Notes: generated by a model from the sequence alone, not told the origin. DNA of 64,000 nucleotides from Nonlabens dokdonensis DSW-6 (GCF_000332115.1 NC_020156.1:1550001-1614000); one strand, 5' to 3'; shown: positions 44,941 through 55,221, numbered from the stretch's first letter. Made by a program: numbers and translations.

Positions 44941-47900
44941 ATGAAAATTAAATTACTTTTAATGTTTTTGATTACAGGAGCTTTCCTGTTCCAATCAAAT
45001 GCACAGACTTTAAATCAGTCCGCAAACTGGGCTGATTCGAATTGGTCATTATCAGGTACGTATACTGCAAGTGGACTACTATCTGACCCTACAGACACAG
45101 GAACAACCTTTACTTTTGATGATGATGCCGCCGGTAGCACTTCTTTTGACGATCTTCAACTAACCTCGCCCGTAATTGATCTTACCGCTGCAAATACTGC
45201 CGGAGAGACTTGGATTACTATTAGTGGTGACTACACCTTTAGATCTTTAGGAGAAATTTTAATTATGGAAATTTATGATGCAGATGCAATGACGTGGTCT
45301 ACTTTACAAACATTTGCAGGTAATTCTTCTAATTTTGATTATCAAACTTGTACTGGCTCCACCGCATACATTACTCCTATTATCAATATTTCTGGGTATA
45401 CTTCTACCCAGTTATCAGGATTTCAATACCGTATTTCTTATGATGATACGGACGATTGGATGTATGGATTTTGTTTTACCTCACCTACAATAACATCTGC
45501 TGCGCCACCTTCTTGTGCAGATCCTTCTAGTCTAACTGTTTCTAACCTTACAAGTACAACTGCTGATTTAGGTTGGACAGAACTGGGAACCGCGACTGCA
45601 TGGGATGTAGAAATAGTTGATGTTACAGGTGGAGGAATGGCAACCGGTACACCGACTGCTTCGGGAGTTGCAAATCCTTATGGAGCTACTGGGCTTATGT
45701 CAAGTAATAACTACGAGTTCTATGTAAGAGCAAATTGTGGTGTGGATGGAACATCTGATTGGGTAGGACCTTTTGCATTCACAACAGCACCAGACTGCGG
45801 AGATACCGTTACAGGGTTGTGTTATTCTCAAACTAGTACCATTGAAGTGCTTGCGAGTTTTTCTGCTACATCTGGCGATTGGGCAGAGATTGTTTTCAAC
45901 TCTGGAGGAATAGAATCTTGTTGTGATGAATTGATCGTTTATGACGGTTTAAACGGTACTGGAAATATTATTTATGGAGCATTATCAGGTGGTACTGCAT
46001 CTAGCGATATTTCAACCCTAGCAGCAGTAGTCAGTACAACAGGTCAAATATCTTTAGCGATTAATTCAGATGGGTCAGTGACATGCGCTAGTTCTTCAAC
46101 TATAGATCCTATTAGCGTTACTTTTAATTGTGTAACTCCACCTTCTTGTCTAGCTCCTTCTTCTCTAACAGCAATCAATATAACTGCTTTTACAGCAGAT
46201 TTAGGTTGGATAGAAAATGGTACAGCAACTGCTTGGAATGTAGAAGTAGTAGATGTTACTGCTGGTGGAATGGTTACCGGTACGGCAACTGCAAGTGGGA
46301 TAATGAATCCTTATACTGCAACTGGCTTAACATCTGATAATGATTATGAATTTTATGTACAAGCAGATTGTGGGGTTGATGGAACCTCTACATGGGCTGG
46401 TCCCTTTGCATTTAGTACAACTGTAGCTTGTCCAGCACCATCTGCCTTGACAGCAACTAGCATTACTGAAACCACTGCAAATCTAGGCTGGACAGAAAAT
46501 GGTACAGCAACTACGTGGGATGTAGAAATAGTAACAAGTGGATCGACACCTACAGGTACACCAACAAGTGCTGGTGTTACCGGAAATCCTTATGGTGCAA
46601 CCATGCTTACAGCAGATACTGCTTATCAATTTTATGTTAGAGCAGATTGTGGCGGAATGAATGGTGCATCTACTTGGTCTGGACCATTTAGTTTTAGAAC
46701 AGCTTGTGTAGCTTTCACCGCTCCTTATACTGAAGATTTTGAAAATGCAGGAGTAATACCAAATTGTTGGAGAAATGGAGGAGATGATGATTGGTTATTT
46801 AACCTTTCAGGACCGAATAACGTTGGAGATGGAGGTACACTTTCAGGAACTACAGCTTCTGGAAATTACTATGCTGTTTTAGATGATTCCGACCCTACCG
46901 CTACTGATGGACAGTTAAATTCTCCATTTGTAGATGTCTCTGGTTTAACAGCTCCAGCTCTTTCGTTCTATTTGATAAGTGATAACACAAATGATACAAG
47001 AACTCCTAAAGTTAATGCAACTCTTACGGTTAGCGTTTGGGACGGTGCTGCTTGGAATGTGGTAGGAGTATATAATTCAGATACAGTTGGTTGGGAATTA
47101 AGAACTATTGACTTAAGTACATTAACTTTTACAGGCGCAGCACAAGCTCGTTTTTCAGTTGCTGATTCTGGAAGTTTTTACGATGATATTGCTATAGATG
47201 ATGTAAGCTTCGATGAACTTCCATCGTGTTTTGCACCTAGTATTTTAACAGCAACTAATATAACTGCTTTTACAGCTGATTTAGGATGGACAGAAAATGG
47301 TACAGCAACTGCTTGGAATGTAGAAGTAGTAGATGTAACAGCTGGTGGAATGGTAACAGGAACTGCAACTGCAAGTGGGGTAATGAATCCATATACAGCA
47401 ACTGGCTTAACACCAGAGAATAATTATGAATTCTATGTACAGGCAGACTGTGGTATGGATGGAACTTCGGATTGGGTAGGTCCTTTTGCGTTTACTACAG
47501 CTATTGCTTGTCCAGCACCAACGGCATTAAGCGTTTCAAATGAGACACTTACTTCTGCAGAATTAGCATGGACAGCAGGTGCATCAGAAACTCTTTGGAA
47601 TATAGAACTAGTAGATGTAACTTCTGGTGGAATGGTAACAGGAACTGCAACCGCAACAGGTGTAATGAATCCTTATACTCAAACAGGTTTGGTAAGTGGA
47701 AATGATTACCAGTTTTATGTACAAGCAGATTGTGGTGGAATGAATGGAGTTTCTACTTGGTCTGGACCATTCAGTTTTTCTACACTAGTTAACTATTGTG
47801 CTGGGGACTCTTTTTCTGATCCAGGCGGTACGACAGGTAATTATAGCGATGATGAGAATGAAACCTATACCATCTGTCCAGATAATCCTGGAGATAAAGT

Positions 47901-50076
47901 GGTGATTAATTTCTCTGAATTTGATTTTGAAAATAATGGATCCAATTGTTATGATGGCCTTACTATTTACGATGGAGATGTTGCTACAGGGACTATAATT
48001 CCTTCTCCAGGAGGTACGACTGATGTATGGTGTTGGGATAGAACAGGATTTGGTGCTCCAGGAGGATCAGGAGACCTTTTAGGTGTTTCTATTGCTGCTA
48101 CTAGTGCTTCAGGATGTATCACTATTGTTCTTACTTCTGATGGTAGCCAACAAAGAGCAGGTTTTATTGCAACGGCTTCTTGTGAATCTACAGTTTATTT
48201 ATGGGATGGTACTGCATGGACTAATGCTCCAGAAGGTAGCATCACGGTTAATGATAATTTATATGTAAACTCAGGTGGAGCTGCAGCTTTAACAGCTGGA
48301 GTCTCTGCAAAAAATATTTATGTAGACGCTGGTGCTTCTTTAGACGCTAGTAATGGAGATCTTACTACTGGTGGTAACTTTGTTAATTATGGTACTGTTT
48401 CAGGAACTAACGCTGTTGTTTTAAACGGTGCAAGTGCTGATGTATCTGGTATTGGTTCTGTTGAAAACTTAACAGTAGGTGCTGCTGGCGTAGTAACCGT
48501 ATCTGGTTCACAATCTGTTACAGGTACTTTAGATGTACTTTCAGGAGGATTGTTAGACGCAGCTGGTAACGTGACTATGGTTTCTAACGCTATGGGCACT
48601 GCCCGAGTAGATCAAATGGATGCAGGAGCTATTATAGGTGATGTTAATGTGCAACGTTATATTCCTGCTGGTAACAGGGCATTTAGATTTATAGGTTCAA
48701 CGGTTACTGGTCCTACGGTATTTGATAGCTGGCAAGAAGCAGGATCTAATGATGCAGGTTTTGGAACTCATATTTCTGGTACAGTTGGTACAACAGGTAC
48801 TGTGAATGCTACTAGTGGTCATGATGAAACAATTTCTGGTGCTGAAAGTATGTTTAGCTGGAATGAAGGGTCGCAAGCTTGGGCTGCGATTACTAACACT
48901 AGAACTGAAATTCTCAATGCAGGGTCTTTTTATAGAATACTTGTAAGAGGTGATAGAACTATAGATCTTTCTAATGACGCCTCTGTTCCTACCGCTACTA
49001 CCTTGAGAGCAACAGGAGCGCTTCAGCAAACTGGTTATTCGGTAACTCCTGGGGTGGCATCAGGTGCTTTTTACACATTTGCAAATCCATATCAATCTAA
49101 AGTGACTATGGCAACAAGTGCAACAGGAACTTTTGTAGATATGTATTATTGGGACCCAACATTGGGTATGTTTGGTAATTATGTAGCGATTGATATCGCG
49201 ACTGGTATAAACACAGGTGGAGTTGCTACTAATGTTCTTGACCCTGGTCAGGCAGTGTTTTTCCGTGATAATTCTGGAACTTCAAATGTTACCGTAGCGC
49301 AGTCTAATAAGGTTATGGGTAATGCAAACGCCGCTGTATTTAATGCAAATAATTCACAACAATCTTTAAGATTAAAGTTATATCAAACATCAAGATATAA
49401 TACTAATTTATCTGAAAGTGACGGACTATATTTAAATTTTGACACATCGCACAGTCTTAATATAGACGGTAACGATGCTGTAAAATTAAATGGCTCAAAT
49501 GCTAACATAGCTATTGAAAAGTCTACTGGAGACTTGTTAACAGTAGAAAGAAGACCTCTTCCTACAACAAACGAGACTATAAATTTGAATATATCTAACT
49601 ATTTGACTGATAATTATACTATGGTTGCTACTTTAGATGTTCTTCCAGGTCTTACAGCATATTTAAAAGACAATTTCACTGGTAACTTGACACAACTAGT
49701 GCAAAATTCTATTACACCTATAAGTTTTACCGTAGATAGTAATAATACAGCTAGCATAGATGCATCACGATTTGAAATTGTTTTTGAAGTAATAGTTCTC
49801 AGTAATGATGATATCGCTTTTGGAAATGATATAAAAGTTTATCCTAATCCAGTAGACGGTGACGTGTTAAATATTTCTTTAGGAACATCAATTCAAGGAG
49901 ATGTGGAGGTTACATTAGTAAATACTTTAGGGCAGCAAGTAATATCTAAAGTCTACGATGGAATTGCTAATGAACTGATTACCATGAATAATTTATCGCA
50001 ATTAGAAAAAGGTTTGTATATTGCAATTATAAGTAACGGAGAAAAAACAGTTGCTAAAAAGATAATTTTAAACTAA
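44941..50076 (+). CDS. Giant T9SS-secreted FN3/CUB/MAM-like adhesin
   Basis: A 1711-residue secreted protein. ATG 44941 begins the signal peptide (MKIKLLLMFLITGAFLFQS, cut near NAQ). Visible are an N-terminal jelly-roll unit, several FN3 units (LGWTENGTATAWNVEVVDVT), two CUB-like units (YDGLNGTGNIIYG; LTIYDGDVATGT), one MAM-like unit nearly identical to one in the upstream adhesin, a parallel beta-type segment (about 1110-1200), and a C-terminal T9SS sorting domain (VYPNPVDGD, LGQQVI, LEKGLYIAII). It is followed after 24 bases by a small secreted peptide gene. Confidence 0.87.
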   Translation: MKIKLLLMFLITGAFLFQSNAQTLNQSANWADSNWSLSGTYTASGLLSDPTDTGTTFTFDDDAAGSTSFDDLQLTSPVIDLTAANTAGETWITISGDYTFRSLGEILIMEIYDADAMTWSTLQTFAGNSSNFDYQTCTGSTAYITPIINISGYTSTQLSGFQYRISYDDTDDWMYGFCFTSPTITSAAPPSCADPSSLTVSNLTSTTADLGWTELGTATAWDVEIVDVTGGGMATGTPTASGVANPYGATGLMSSNNYEFYVRANCGVDGTSDWVGPFAFTTAPDCGDTVTGLCYSQTSTIEVLASFSATSGDWAEIVFNSGGIESCCDELIVYDGLNGTGNIIYGALSGGTASSDISTLAAVVSTTGQISLAINSDGSVTCASSSTIDPISVTFNCVTPPSCLAPSSLTAINITAFTADLGWIENGTATAWNVEVVDVTAGGMVTGTATASGIMNPYTATGLTSDNDYEFYVQADCGVDGTSTWAGPFAFSTTVACPAPSALTATSITETTANLGWTENGTATTWDVEIVTSGSTPTGTPTSAGVTGNPYGATMLTADTAYQFYVRADCGGMNGASTWSGPFSFRTACVAFTAPYTEDFENAGVIPNCWRNGGDDDWLFNLSGPNNVGDGGTLSGTTASGNYYAVLDDSDPTATDGQLNSPFVDVSGLTAPALSFYLISDNTNDTRTPKVNATLTVSVWDGAAWNVVGVYNSDTVGWELRTIDLSTLTFTGAAQARFSVADSGSFYDDIAIDDVSFDELPSCFAPSILTATNITAFTADLGWTENGTATAWNVEVVDVTAGGMVTGTATASGVMNPYTATGLTPENNYEFYVQADCGMDGTSDWVGPFAFTTAIACPAPTALSVSNETLTSAELAWTAGASETLWNIELVDVTSGGMVTGTATATGVMNPYTQTGLVSGNDYQFYVQADCGGMNGVSTWSGPFSFSTLVNYCAGDSFSDPGGTTGNYSDDENETYTICPDNPGDKVVINFSEFDFENNGSNCYDGLTIYDGDVATGTIIPSPGGTTDVWCWDRTGFGAPGGSGDLLGVSIAATSASGCITIVLTSDGSQQRAGFIATASCESTVYLWDGTAWTNAPEGSITVNDNLYVNSGGAAALTAGVSAKNIYVDAGASLDASNGDLTTGGNFVNYGTVSGTNAVVLNGASADVSGIGSVENLTVGAAGVVTVSGSQSVTGTLDVLSGGLLDAAGNVTMVSNAMGTARVDQMDAGAIIGDVNVQRYIPAGNRAFRFIGSTVTGPTVFDSWQEAGSNDAGFGTHISGTVGTTGTVNATSGHDETISGAESMFSWNEGSQAWAAITNTRTEILNAGSFYRILVRGDRTIDLSNDASVPTATTLRATGALQQTGYSVTPGVASGAFYTFANPYQSKVTMATSATGTFVDMYYWDPTLGMFGNYVAIDIATGINTGGVATNVLDPGQAVFFRDNSGTSNVTVAQSNKVMGNANAAVFNANNSQQSLRLKLYQTSRYNTNLSESDGLYLNFDTSHSLNIDGNDAVKLNGSNANIAIEKSTGDLLTVERRPLPTTNETINLNISNYLTDNYTMVATLDVLPGLTAYLKDNFTGNLTQLVQNSITPISFTVDSNNTASIDASRFEIVFEVIVLSNDDIAFGNDIKVYPNPVDGDVLNISLGTSIQGDVEVTLVNTLGQQVISKVYDGIANELITMNNLSQLEKGLYIAIISNGEKTVAKKIILN

Positions 50077-50100
50077 CTTTAACCTCAAAATAAGAACAAA

Positions 50101-50286
50101 ATGAAAAAACTTAAATTTACTCTGTTAATAGGAATGCTAATGTTAGCAACAACTGCTTTCGCTCAAGGAGGTCTTGACGCTATTGCTTTTGATGATGAGC
50201 TATCTGACACTCCTTTACCTGGGATTGCAATTGCTATCATTGCAGCGATAGGAATAGGTATTGTAAAGCTAAGAGCTAAGAAATAA
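50101..50286 (+). CDS. Small signal-peptide/C-terminal-anchor protein (PID-CTERM-like)
   Basis: A 61-residue protein: signal peptide to AFAQG (about residue 22), a short acidic segment (FDDELSDTPLPG), one hydrophobic helix and the basic end KLRAKK. This head-to-tail layout (signal, Pro-Gly, helix, basic tail) resembles the small sorting-signal proteins often found after T9SS adhesins in Bacteroidota. It is probably cotranscribed with the adhesin and ends at a terminator. Function unknown. Confidence 0.7.
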   Translation: MKKLKFTLLIGMLMLATTAFAQGGLDAIAFDDELSDTPLPGIAIAIIAAIGIGIVKLRAKK

Positions 50287-50308
50287 TATATAGATTATTT
50301 TCAATATT

Positions 50309-50339
50309 GGGGAGTCCAGATATGGGCTCCCCTTTTTTT
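50309..50339 (+). terminator. Intrinsic terminator after the small anchored peptide gene
   Basis: GGGGAGTCC / GGGCTCCCC stem (one G-T pair) with loop AGATAT and an eight-T tail. Confidence 0.88.
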
Positions 50340-50346
50340 TGTTGCA

Positions 50347-50362
50347 CGCTTTTGCGAAAGCG
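50347..50362. repeat. Dispersed palindrome, copy 11 (one internal change)
   Basis: CGCTTTTGCGAAAGCG, intergenic, upstream of recA. Confidence 0.85.
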
Positions 50363-50502
50363 TAACCTTTGACAAGCATCTTTTACTAGTTTAAAATGAG
50401 AAATTTGTTTGAAACAAGAATAGTTTGTGATAGTTAATAAACTAAATAAATAACTATTGTTTCCATTAATCATAGATCTTATTTTTACCTAAAATTTTTA
50501 CA

Positions 50503-51516
50503 ATGGCAGACGATAAAGAAAAAGAAGCAAAATTAAAAGCCTTAAAACTTACTCTAGACAAATTAGATAAGGCGTACGGCAAAGGAACTGTCATGAAGAT
50601 GGGAGATAAGCAGGTAGTGGAAGTGGATTCTATTTCTACTGGCTCTCTAGCTTTAAATGCCGCTTTGGGTGTAGGAGGTTATCCACGTGGTAGGGTTATA
50701 GAGATCTACGGTCCTGAATCTTCAGGTAAAACGACGCTTACCTTACATGCTATTGCAGAATGTCAAAAGGCTGGAGGAATTGCAGCGTTTATAGATGCAG
50801 AACACGCTTTTGATAGGTTTTATGCTGAAAAATTAGGCGTTGATCTAGATAACTTAATTATTTCTCAACCAGATAATGGGGAGCAAGCTTTAGAAATTAC
50901 AGACAACTTAATAAGATCTGGAGCTATTGATATCATTGTTATTGATTCTGTGGCGGCTCTTACTCCTAAAAGTGAAATTGAAGGAGAGATGGGAGATAGT
51001 AAAATGGGTTTACACGCCCGTTTGATGTCTCAGGCGCTTAGAAAACTTACCGGTTCTATCTCTAAAACAAATTGTACAGTTATTTTTATCAACCAGTTAC
51101 GTGAAAAAATTGGTGTAATGTTTGGTAATCCAGAAACTACTACCGGAGGTAATGCGCTTAAATTCTATGCATCAGTAAGACTAGATATAAGAAGGTCCAC
51201 GCAAATTAAAGATAGTAGCGGCGCTGTTTTAGGTAATAAAACACGTGTTAAAGTGGTAAAGAATAAAGTAGCTCCACCTTTTAGAATGGCAGAGTTTGAT
51301 ATTATGTATGGTGAAGGAGTTTCTAAGTTAGGAGAAATTATCGACCTAGGTGTTAACTATGAAATAGTAAATAAGGCTGGGTCTTGGTTCTCTTATGAAG
51401 ACACTAAGTTAGGTCAGGGACGAGACTCTGTAAAGACTATTCTTAAAGATAACCCAGATCTTGTTGAAGAGTTAGAAACTAAAATTATGGTGGCAATTAA
51501 ATCCGTGAATGAGTAG
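50503..51516 (+). CDS. recA: Recombinase A
   Basis: A 337-residue RecA, the strand-exchange and SOS-coprotease ATPase. Walker A is GPESSGKTT, Walker B VIDSVAAL, with the LexA/DNA-binding loops [20 protein letters not shown] and [20 protein letters not shown]. The N-terminal polymerisation motif is present. Length is normal for Bacteroidota. DprA, its loader in transformation, is also in this window. Confidence 0.98.
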   Translation: MADDKEKEAKLKALKLTLDKLDKAYGKGTVMKMGDKQVVEVDSISTGSLALNAALGVGGYPRGRVIEIYGPESSGKTTLTLHAIAECQKAGGIAAFIDAEHAFDRFYAEKLGVDLDNLIISQPDNGEQALEITDNLIRSGAIDIIVIDSVAALTPKSEIEGEMGDSKMGLHARLMSQALRKLTGSISKTNCTVIFINQLREKIGVMFGNPETTTGGNALKFYASVRLDIRRSTQIKDSSGAVLGNKTRVKVVKNKVAPPFRMAEFDIMYGEGVSKLGEIIDLGVNYEIVNKAGSWFSYEDTKLGQGRDSVKTILKDNPDLVEELETKIMVAIKSVNE

Positions 51517-51538
51517 TTCAACTCTCAAATAAGTATAC

Positions 51539-51578
51539 TAAACCGCTATCATTTCATTGGTAGCGGTTTATTTTTTTT
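51539..51578 (+). terminator. Intrinsic terminator of recA
   Basis: TAAACCGCTA / TAGCGGTTTA arms, 12-base loop and a T-run. Confidence 0.85.
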
Positions 51579-51638
51579 AAAAATGACGCAACCTTTTTAT
51601 AAAAGTTGCATCTATTAAGTATAATGTTAAAAATAAAT

Positions 51639-52052
51639 ATGAAAATTAAGGTTGCGATAACAGGTTTATTAATGGTATTACTGCTTCATAGTTGTAGTCT
51701 AGATGATGGAGATGCTCCTATAATCAATTATCAAGCTTTACCAGTCATTGAAGTTGAATTGCCTCAAGCATTCACCTTTGGAGAAGTTCATGCCATACCA
51801 GTGATATTTGAATACACTAATAGTTGTCAGACGTTTGCAGGTTTTGACGTAACTTCTAATCTAAATCAAAGGGAAATTACAGTGGTAGCATCTGTCTCTG
51901 ACAGTGGTTGTCAGGATGAAATCATTAGAACACAGCAAAACTTGAGGTTTTTGGCAGCAAGTAATGGGTCCTATGTCTTCAAGTTCTTTACAGGATTAGA
52001 CGATAATGGTGAACCAGAATATTTGGAATATACTATACCTGTTGAAGAATGA
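51639..52052 (+). CDS. Small lipoprotein, unknown
   Basis: A 137-residue predicted lipoprotein: MKIKVAITGLLMVLLLHSC ends at a lipobox Cys. The mature part is beta-rich with two further Cys in NSCQTFAGF and DSGCQDE that may pair. Earlier in-frame ATGs at 51606 and 51624 exist, but ATG 51639 starts directly at the signal peptide. It precedes a sigma-factor gene by 15 bases and may be cotranscribed. No family recognised. Confidence 0.6.
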   Translation: MKIKVAITGLLMVLLLHSCSLDDGDAPIINYQALPVIEVELPQAFTFGEVHAIPVIFEYTNSCQTFAGFDVTSNLNQREITVVASVSDSGCQDEIIRTQQNLRFLAASNGSYVFKFFTGLDDNGEPEYLEYTIPVEE

Positions 52053-52066
52053 TTGAACTTTAAAAT

Positions 52067-52615
52067 GTGGTCTATAAAGAGATTATTTCCTTATGTCAAA
52101 GAAATGATCGTAAAGCACAAAGAGAGCTGTATGAAGCTATCTCACCTAAGCTTTATGGATCCTGTTTAAGGTATGCTCCTAATGAAGCTGAAGCTCAAGA
52201 TATATTACAAGATGCGTTTATAACCATTTTTAAAAAAATTGAGCAATTCAAGTTCAATGGTTCATTTGAAGGTTGGTGTAAGAGAATAACAGTGAATACT
52301 GCATTACAAAGGTATCGAGGTGCAAAGGTTTATGATCTTGTTAACGAAGATCAAATAGAAGATCTAGAATCTAGTGATGATGAAGAGTACATCGATGTAA
52401 CGCTTGATGGATTATTAAATATGGTACAAGAGTTACCAGAGCGATATAGGATTGTATTCTCTATGTATGTAATGGATGGGTATAATCACAATGAAATAGC
52501 AGAAATGATGAAAATTAGTGTCGGAACTTCAAAATCAAATCTGGCAAGAGCAAGAAAGCATTTACAAAAAATGGTAAAAACATGGCGAGAATTAAATAAT
52601 TCAACCGCTAGCTAA
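52067..52615 (+). CDS. RNA polymerase sigma factor, ECF type
   Basis: A 182-residue sigma-70 family factor. Region 2 has ISLCQRNDRKAQRELYE through DILQDAFITIFKKIEQFKFNGSFEGW, with the -10-binding helix; region 4 has LPERYRIVFSMYVMDGYNHNEIAEMMKISVGTSKSNLARARKHL (helix-turn-helix). The start is GTG at 52067; the overlapping ATG at 52065 is in another frame. It is followed 2 bases later by its likely membrane partner. Confidence 0.9.
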   Translation: MVYKEIISLCQRNDRKAQRELYEAISPKLYGSCLRYAPNEAEAQDILQDAFITIFKKIEQFKFNGSFEGWCKRITVNTALQRYRGAKVYDLVNEDQIEDLESSDDEEYIDVTLDGLLNMVQELPERYRIVFSMYVMDGYNHNEIAEMMKISVGTSKSNLARARKHLQKMVKTWRELNNSTAS

Positions 52616-52617
52616 AT

Positions 52618-54207
52618 ATGAGTGACAAAAAAAACATAGACAGACTTTTTCAAGAAAAATTCAAAGATTTTGAGGTGCAGCCACCTTCAAATGTTTGGGA
52701 TGCAATAGATAAAGAGCTTGATCAAAAGACCGATCGTAAGGTAGTTCCGCTGTGGTGGAAGTTTGCTGGTATCGCTGCGGTGTTAGCGATCTTATTCTCG
52801 TCTATATATTTAGGTATAGAGAATAATGAAGAGAATAAATCACAGCCATTTGTAACTGGTGATAAGGAAATTAAAGGCGATAAAAATATAAACGTTGAAT
52901 CAAAGAATGACGATAATAAAAACGTAAAACAACTTCTGCCTGAAAGCAATTATAAGAGTAATAAAGAATCCCAATATGCAACTGAAGATCTAAAAACAGA
53001 CAAAGACTCTTGGAGTAATTTAAATAAAAAGTCTGGCGGCAACAATAGTACAAATAGCCTTATTGAAAAAAACAATTTGATAACCTCTAGTGATAAACCT
53101 TCAGATACTAATTCTAATATTAAAAAAGAAAAGCCACTAACTAATCCAAGCTCATTGAACTCAAAATCGGATTCCCAGATAGGTATTGCTCAAACTGAGA
53201 ATAATATCAATCAACCTATTAATAAGAATGAGAACAATAAGCCTGTAGGCTCCATTGAAAATTCTGCTGTTAATGGTGTAGCTGTAAGCGATAGAAACAA
53301 TTCTAAAACACAACTCATTGAAGAAAAGAATAGTTCATTAAATAAAGACAAAGAACTAATAGATAATGCAGTTGTAGCAATAGATAGTACGAAGAACAGC
53401 TTACCTACTTTAGAAGAAATTGCGGCTCAAGAAATGAAGGAAGACAGTGTCAAAAACAAAGTGTTCAAAGGAAAATGGGCAGCTAGTACTCAAGTAGGAC
53501 CTGTTTATTCTAATAGTATGAATGGTAGCGCTGTGAACAATGAAGTAGCAAATAATGACCGCAATGCAGGTTTTAATTTAAGTTATGGAATAGGCTTGAG
53601 TTATGAGCTATCACCTCGTTTAAGTGTACGAACTGGAATCAATCAGGTAAACATGAGTTACAGTACTCAAGATATAAATTATCAAGTAGATTTTGGTATC
53701 GCGTCCAGAGGAAATGTAGTAGCAAGTCAAATTTATAATTCTAGCGCTGTTCGTAACTCGTTGCCTTCAAATAATTTTATTGCTAACGATGCACTTCAAG
53801 CAGCATCGGTAACACAAGAGTTTACAAGTGGGCAGTTTCAAGGAATAAAAGGTGAGTTATCTCAGCAATTAGGGTACATAGAAGTTCCACTAGAATTAAA
53901 ATACAGTTTATTAAACAGAAAACTCAAAATAAATGTTCTAGGAGGAATGAGCGCTCTTTTCTTAACAGATAACGTAGTATCAGTGCAAAATCCTGGAGAA
54001 AGACTAGAACTAGGAGAAGACTCTAATTTTAATGACTTCAATCAAAGCGCAAACTTTGGATTAGGTTTAGGGTACGATTTTACAAATCAATTAGGAGCTT
54101 TTATTGAACCTACATTTAAATATCAATTAAACGCATTAAGAAATAACGTCGCTGACTTTAGACCTTATACTATAGGGATTCAGAGCGGTGTGACGTATAA
54201 GTTTTAA
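52618..54207 (+). CDS. Membrane-anchored protein with C-terminal outer-membrane barrel-like domain
   Basis: A 529-residue protein beginning with a short cytoplasmic head (DRLFQEKFKDFEVQPPSNVWDAID, typical of proteins encoded after ECF sigma factors), one membrane helix (about residues 44-64), a long Asn/Lys/Ser-rich linker (about 68-270), and a C-terminal beta-strand-rich domain (about 285-529) ending in KF like PorT-type outer membrane barrels. It could bridge inner and outer membrane and sequester the sigma factor. A terminator follows. Confidence 0.7.
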   Translation: MSDKKNIDRLFQEKFKDFEVQPPSNVWDAIDKELDQKTDRKVVPLWWKFAGIAAVLAILFSSIYLGIENNEENKSQPFVTGDKEIKGDKNINVESKNDDNKNVKQLLPESNYKSNKESQYATEDLKTDKDSWSNLNKKSGGNNSTNSLIEKNNLITSSDKPSDTNSNIKKEKPLTNPSSLNSKSDSQIGIAQTENNINQPINKNENNKPVGSIENSAVNGVAVSDRNNSKTQLIEEKNSSLNKDKELIDNAVVAIDSTKNSLPTLEEIAAQEMKEDSVKNKVFKGKWAASTQVGPVYSNSMNGSAVNNEVANNDRNAGFNLSYGIGLSYELSPRLSVRTGINQVNMSYSTQDINYQVDFGIASRGNVVASQIYNSSAVRNSLPSNNFIANDALQAASVTQEFTSGQFQGIKGELSQQLGYIEVPLELKYSLLNRKLKINVLGGMSALFLTDNVVSVQNPGERLELGEDSNFNDFNQSANFGLGLGYDFTNQLGAFIEPTFKYQLNALRNNVADFRPYTIGIQSGVTYKF

Positions 54208-54311
54208 ATCGCTGACTATCATTGTACGTCAGTAAAGATTTCTCGTGAAAAAGGAAAAGAAGAATATTGAGGTTGGTTATTTTAAACTCAATTATTTGCA
54301 ATGATGATGAT

Positions 54312-54341
54312 AAGCCGTTCCAGTGCCATGGAGCGGTTTTT
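54312..54341 (+). terminator. Intrinsic terminator after sigma-factor operon
   Basis: CCGTTCCA / TGGAGCGG stem (one G-T pair), then TTTTTCT. It ends 6 bases before the stop of the convergent plsC gene. Confidence 0.7.
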
Positions 54342-54346
54342 CTATT

Positions 54347-55084
54347 TTAAGCCTTTTCTAAGGAATGAAGAATGATGTTTCTTACGCTTTCGCGAAAGCG
54401 TGCTTTATCACCAGCCACATCCATACCTTTAGTCTCTATCGCGGCATGAGTCTTTGCCCTCATAATACCTGGACTGCCCTGAAAGAAGTGAAACGGGAAA
54501 CGCTTTTTATTGTCAAATAAAGTAATAGGAAGAAGCGGTATTTGATGTTCAATGGCGAGTCTAAAAGCACCATCCTTGAAAGTGTCTAACACTACATCTT
54601 GATCTTCTGGCACTCCACCTTCAGGAAAAATACAGATTCCTACACCATCATGCATGCGTTTTCTAGCTCTATCAAAAACTTCTTTGCGACTTCTGGGGTT
54701 CTTGCGATCTACCAGTATGCAGGTGCGCTTATAGAAGAATCCAAAAATAGGAATTTTAGCCAGCTCTTTTTTTCCTACAAACACAAACGGATTTCTAGAA
54801 ATTAAGAGCATCATCATTATATCTGTCATGCTCGTGTGATTTGCAACAAGCATATAACTCTGACCTTTGTCCATTTTCTCTTCTCTTTTTATGACCGGCC
54901 AAAAGCCCATTCCATAAATAATAATTGCCGCCCAAAAACGTGCAACCCTAAAGAATAAATGATAGGTATTTTCTGAAATAGTAAGTAAAACCAATAATGG
55001 GAAAAGAATAATAATAGGAACACCCATCAGTATGTAAAACCATACTCTGTATAAAGGCATTAATATGTAGCGTACCCATTTCAA
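54347..55084 (-). CDS. plsC: 1-acyl-glycerol-3-phosphate acyltransferase
   Basis: A 245-residue membrane acyltransferase that makes phosphatidic acid. Two N-terminal hydrophobic segments (about 10-65) are followed by the HX4D motif ANHTSMTD (about 81), the FPEGG-type motif IFPEGGVPE (about 151), and a proline in ITLFDNKKR context. A palindrome copy encodes K-A-R-F-R-E-S-V near the C-terminus. Confidence 0.9.
   Translation of the reverse strand: MKWVRYILMPLYRVWFYILMGVPIIILFPLLVLLTISENTYHLFFRVARFWAAIIIYGMGFWPVIKREEKMDKGQSYMLVANHTSMTDIMMMLLISRNPFVFVGKKELAKIPIFGFFYKRTCILVDRKNPRSRKEVFDRARKRMHDGVGICIFPEGGVPEDQDVVLDTFKDGAFRLAIEHQIPLLPITLFDNKKRFPFHFFQGSPGIMRAKTHAAIETKGMDVAGDKARFRESVRNIILHSLEKA
54385..54400. 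repeat. Dispersed 16-base palindrome, copy 12 (in plsC)
   Basis: Exact copy, read as RFRES on the minus strand. Confidence 0.95.
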
Positions 55085-55221
55085 GTCTTCAAAAATAGCA
55101 GAAAATACTTCTTAAACAATTAAATAGCCTGTGTTCTATCATCTTTTCAAATCGTATGTCAGCACAGTTTCTTTGTAGTGCATATTTGCCCAATCATTAG
55201 GTGATAGTTATAATCAGTTAG

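Noticed and set aside
4915..54400. Palindrome copies as intrinsic terminators
   Set aside because: Most are inside genes and none is followed by a T-run.
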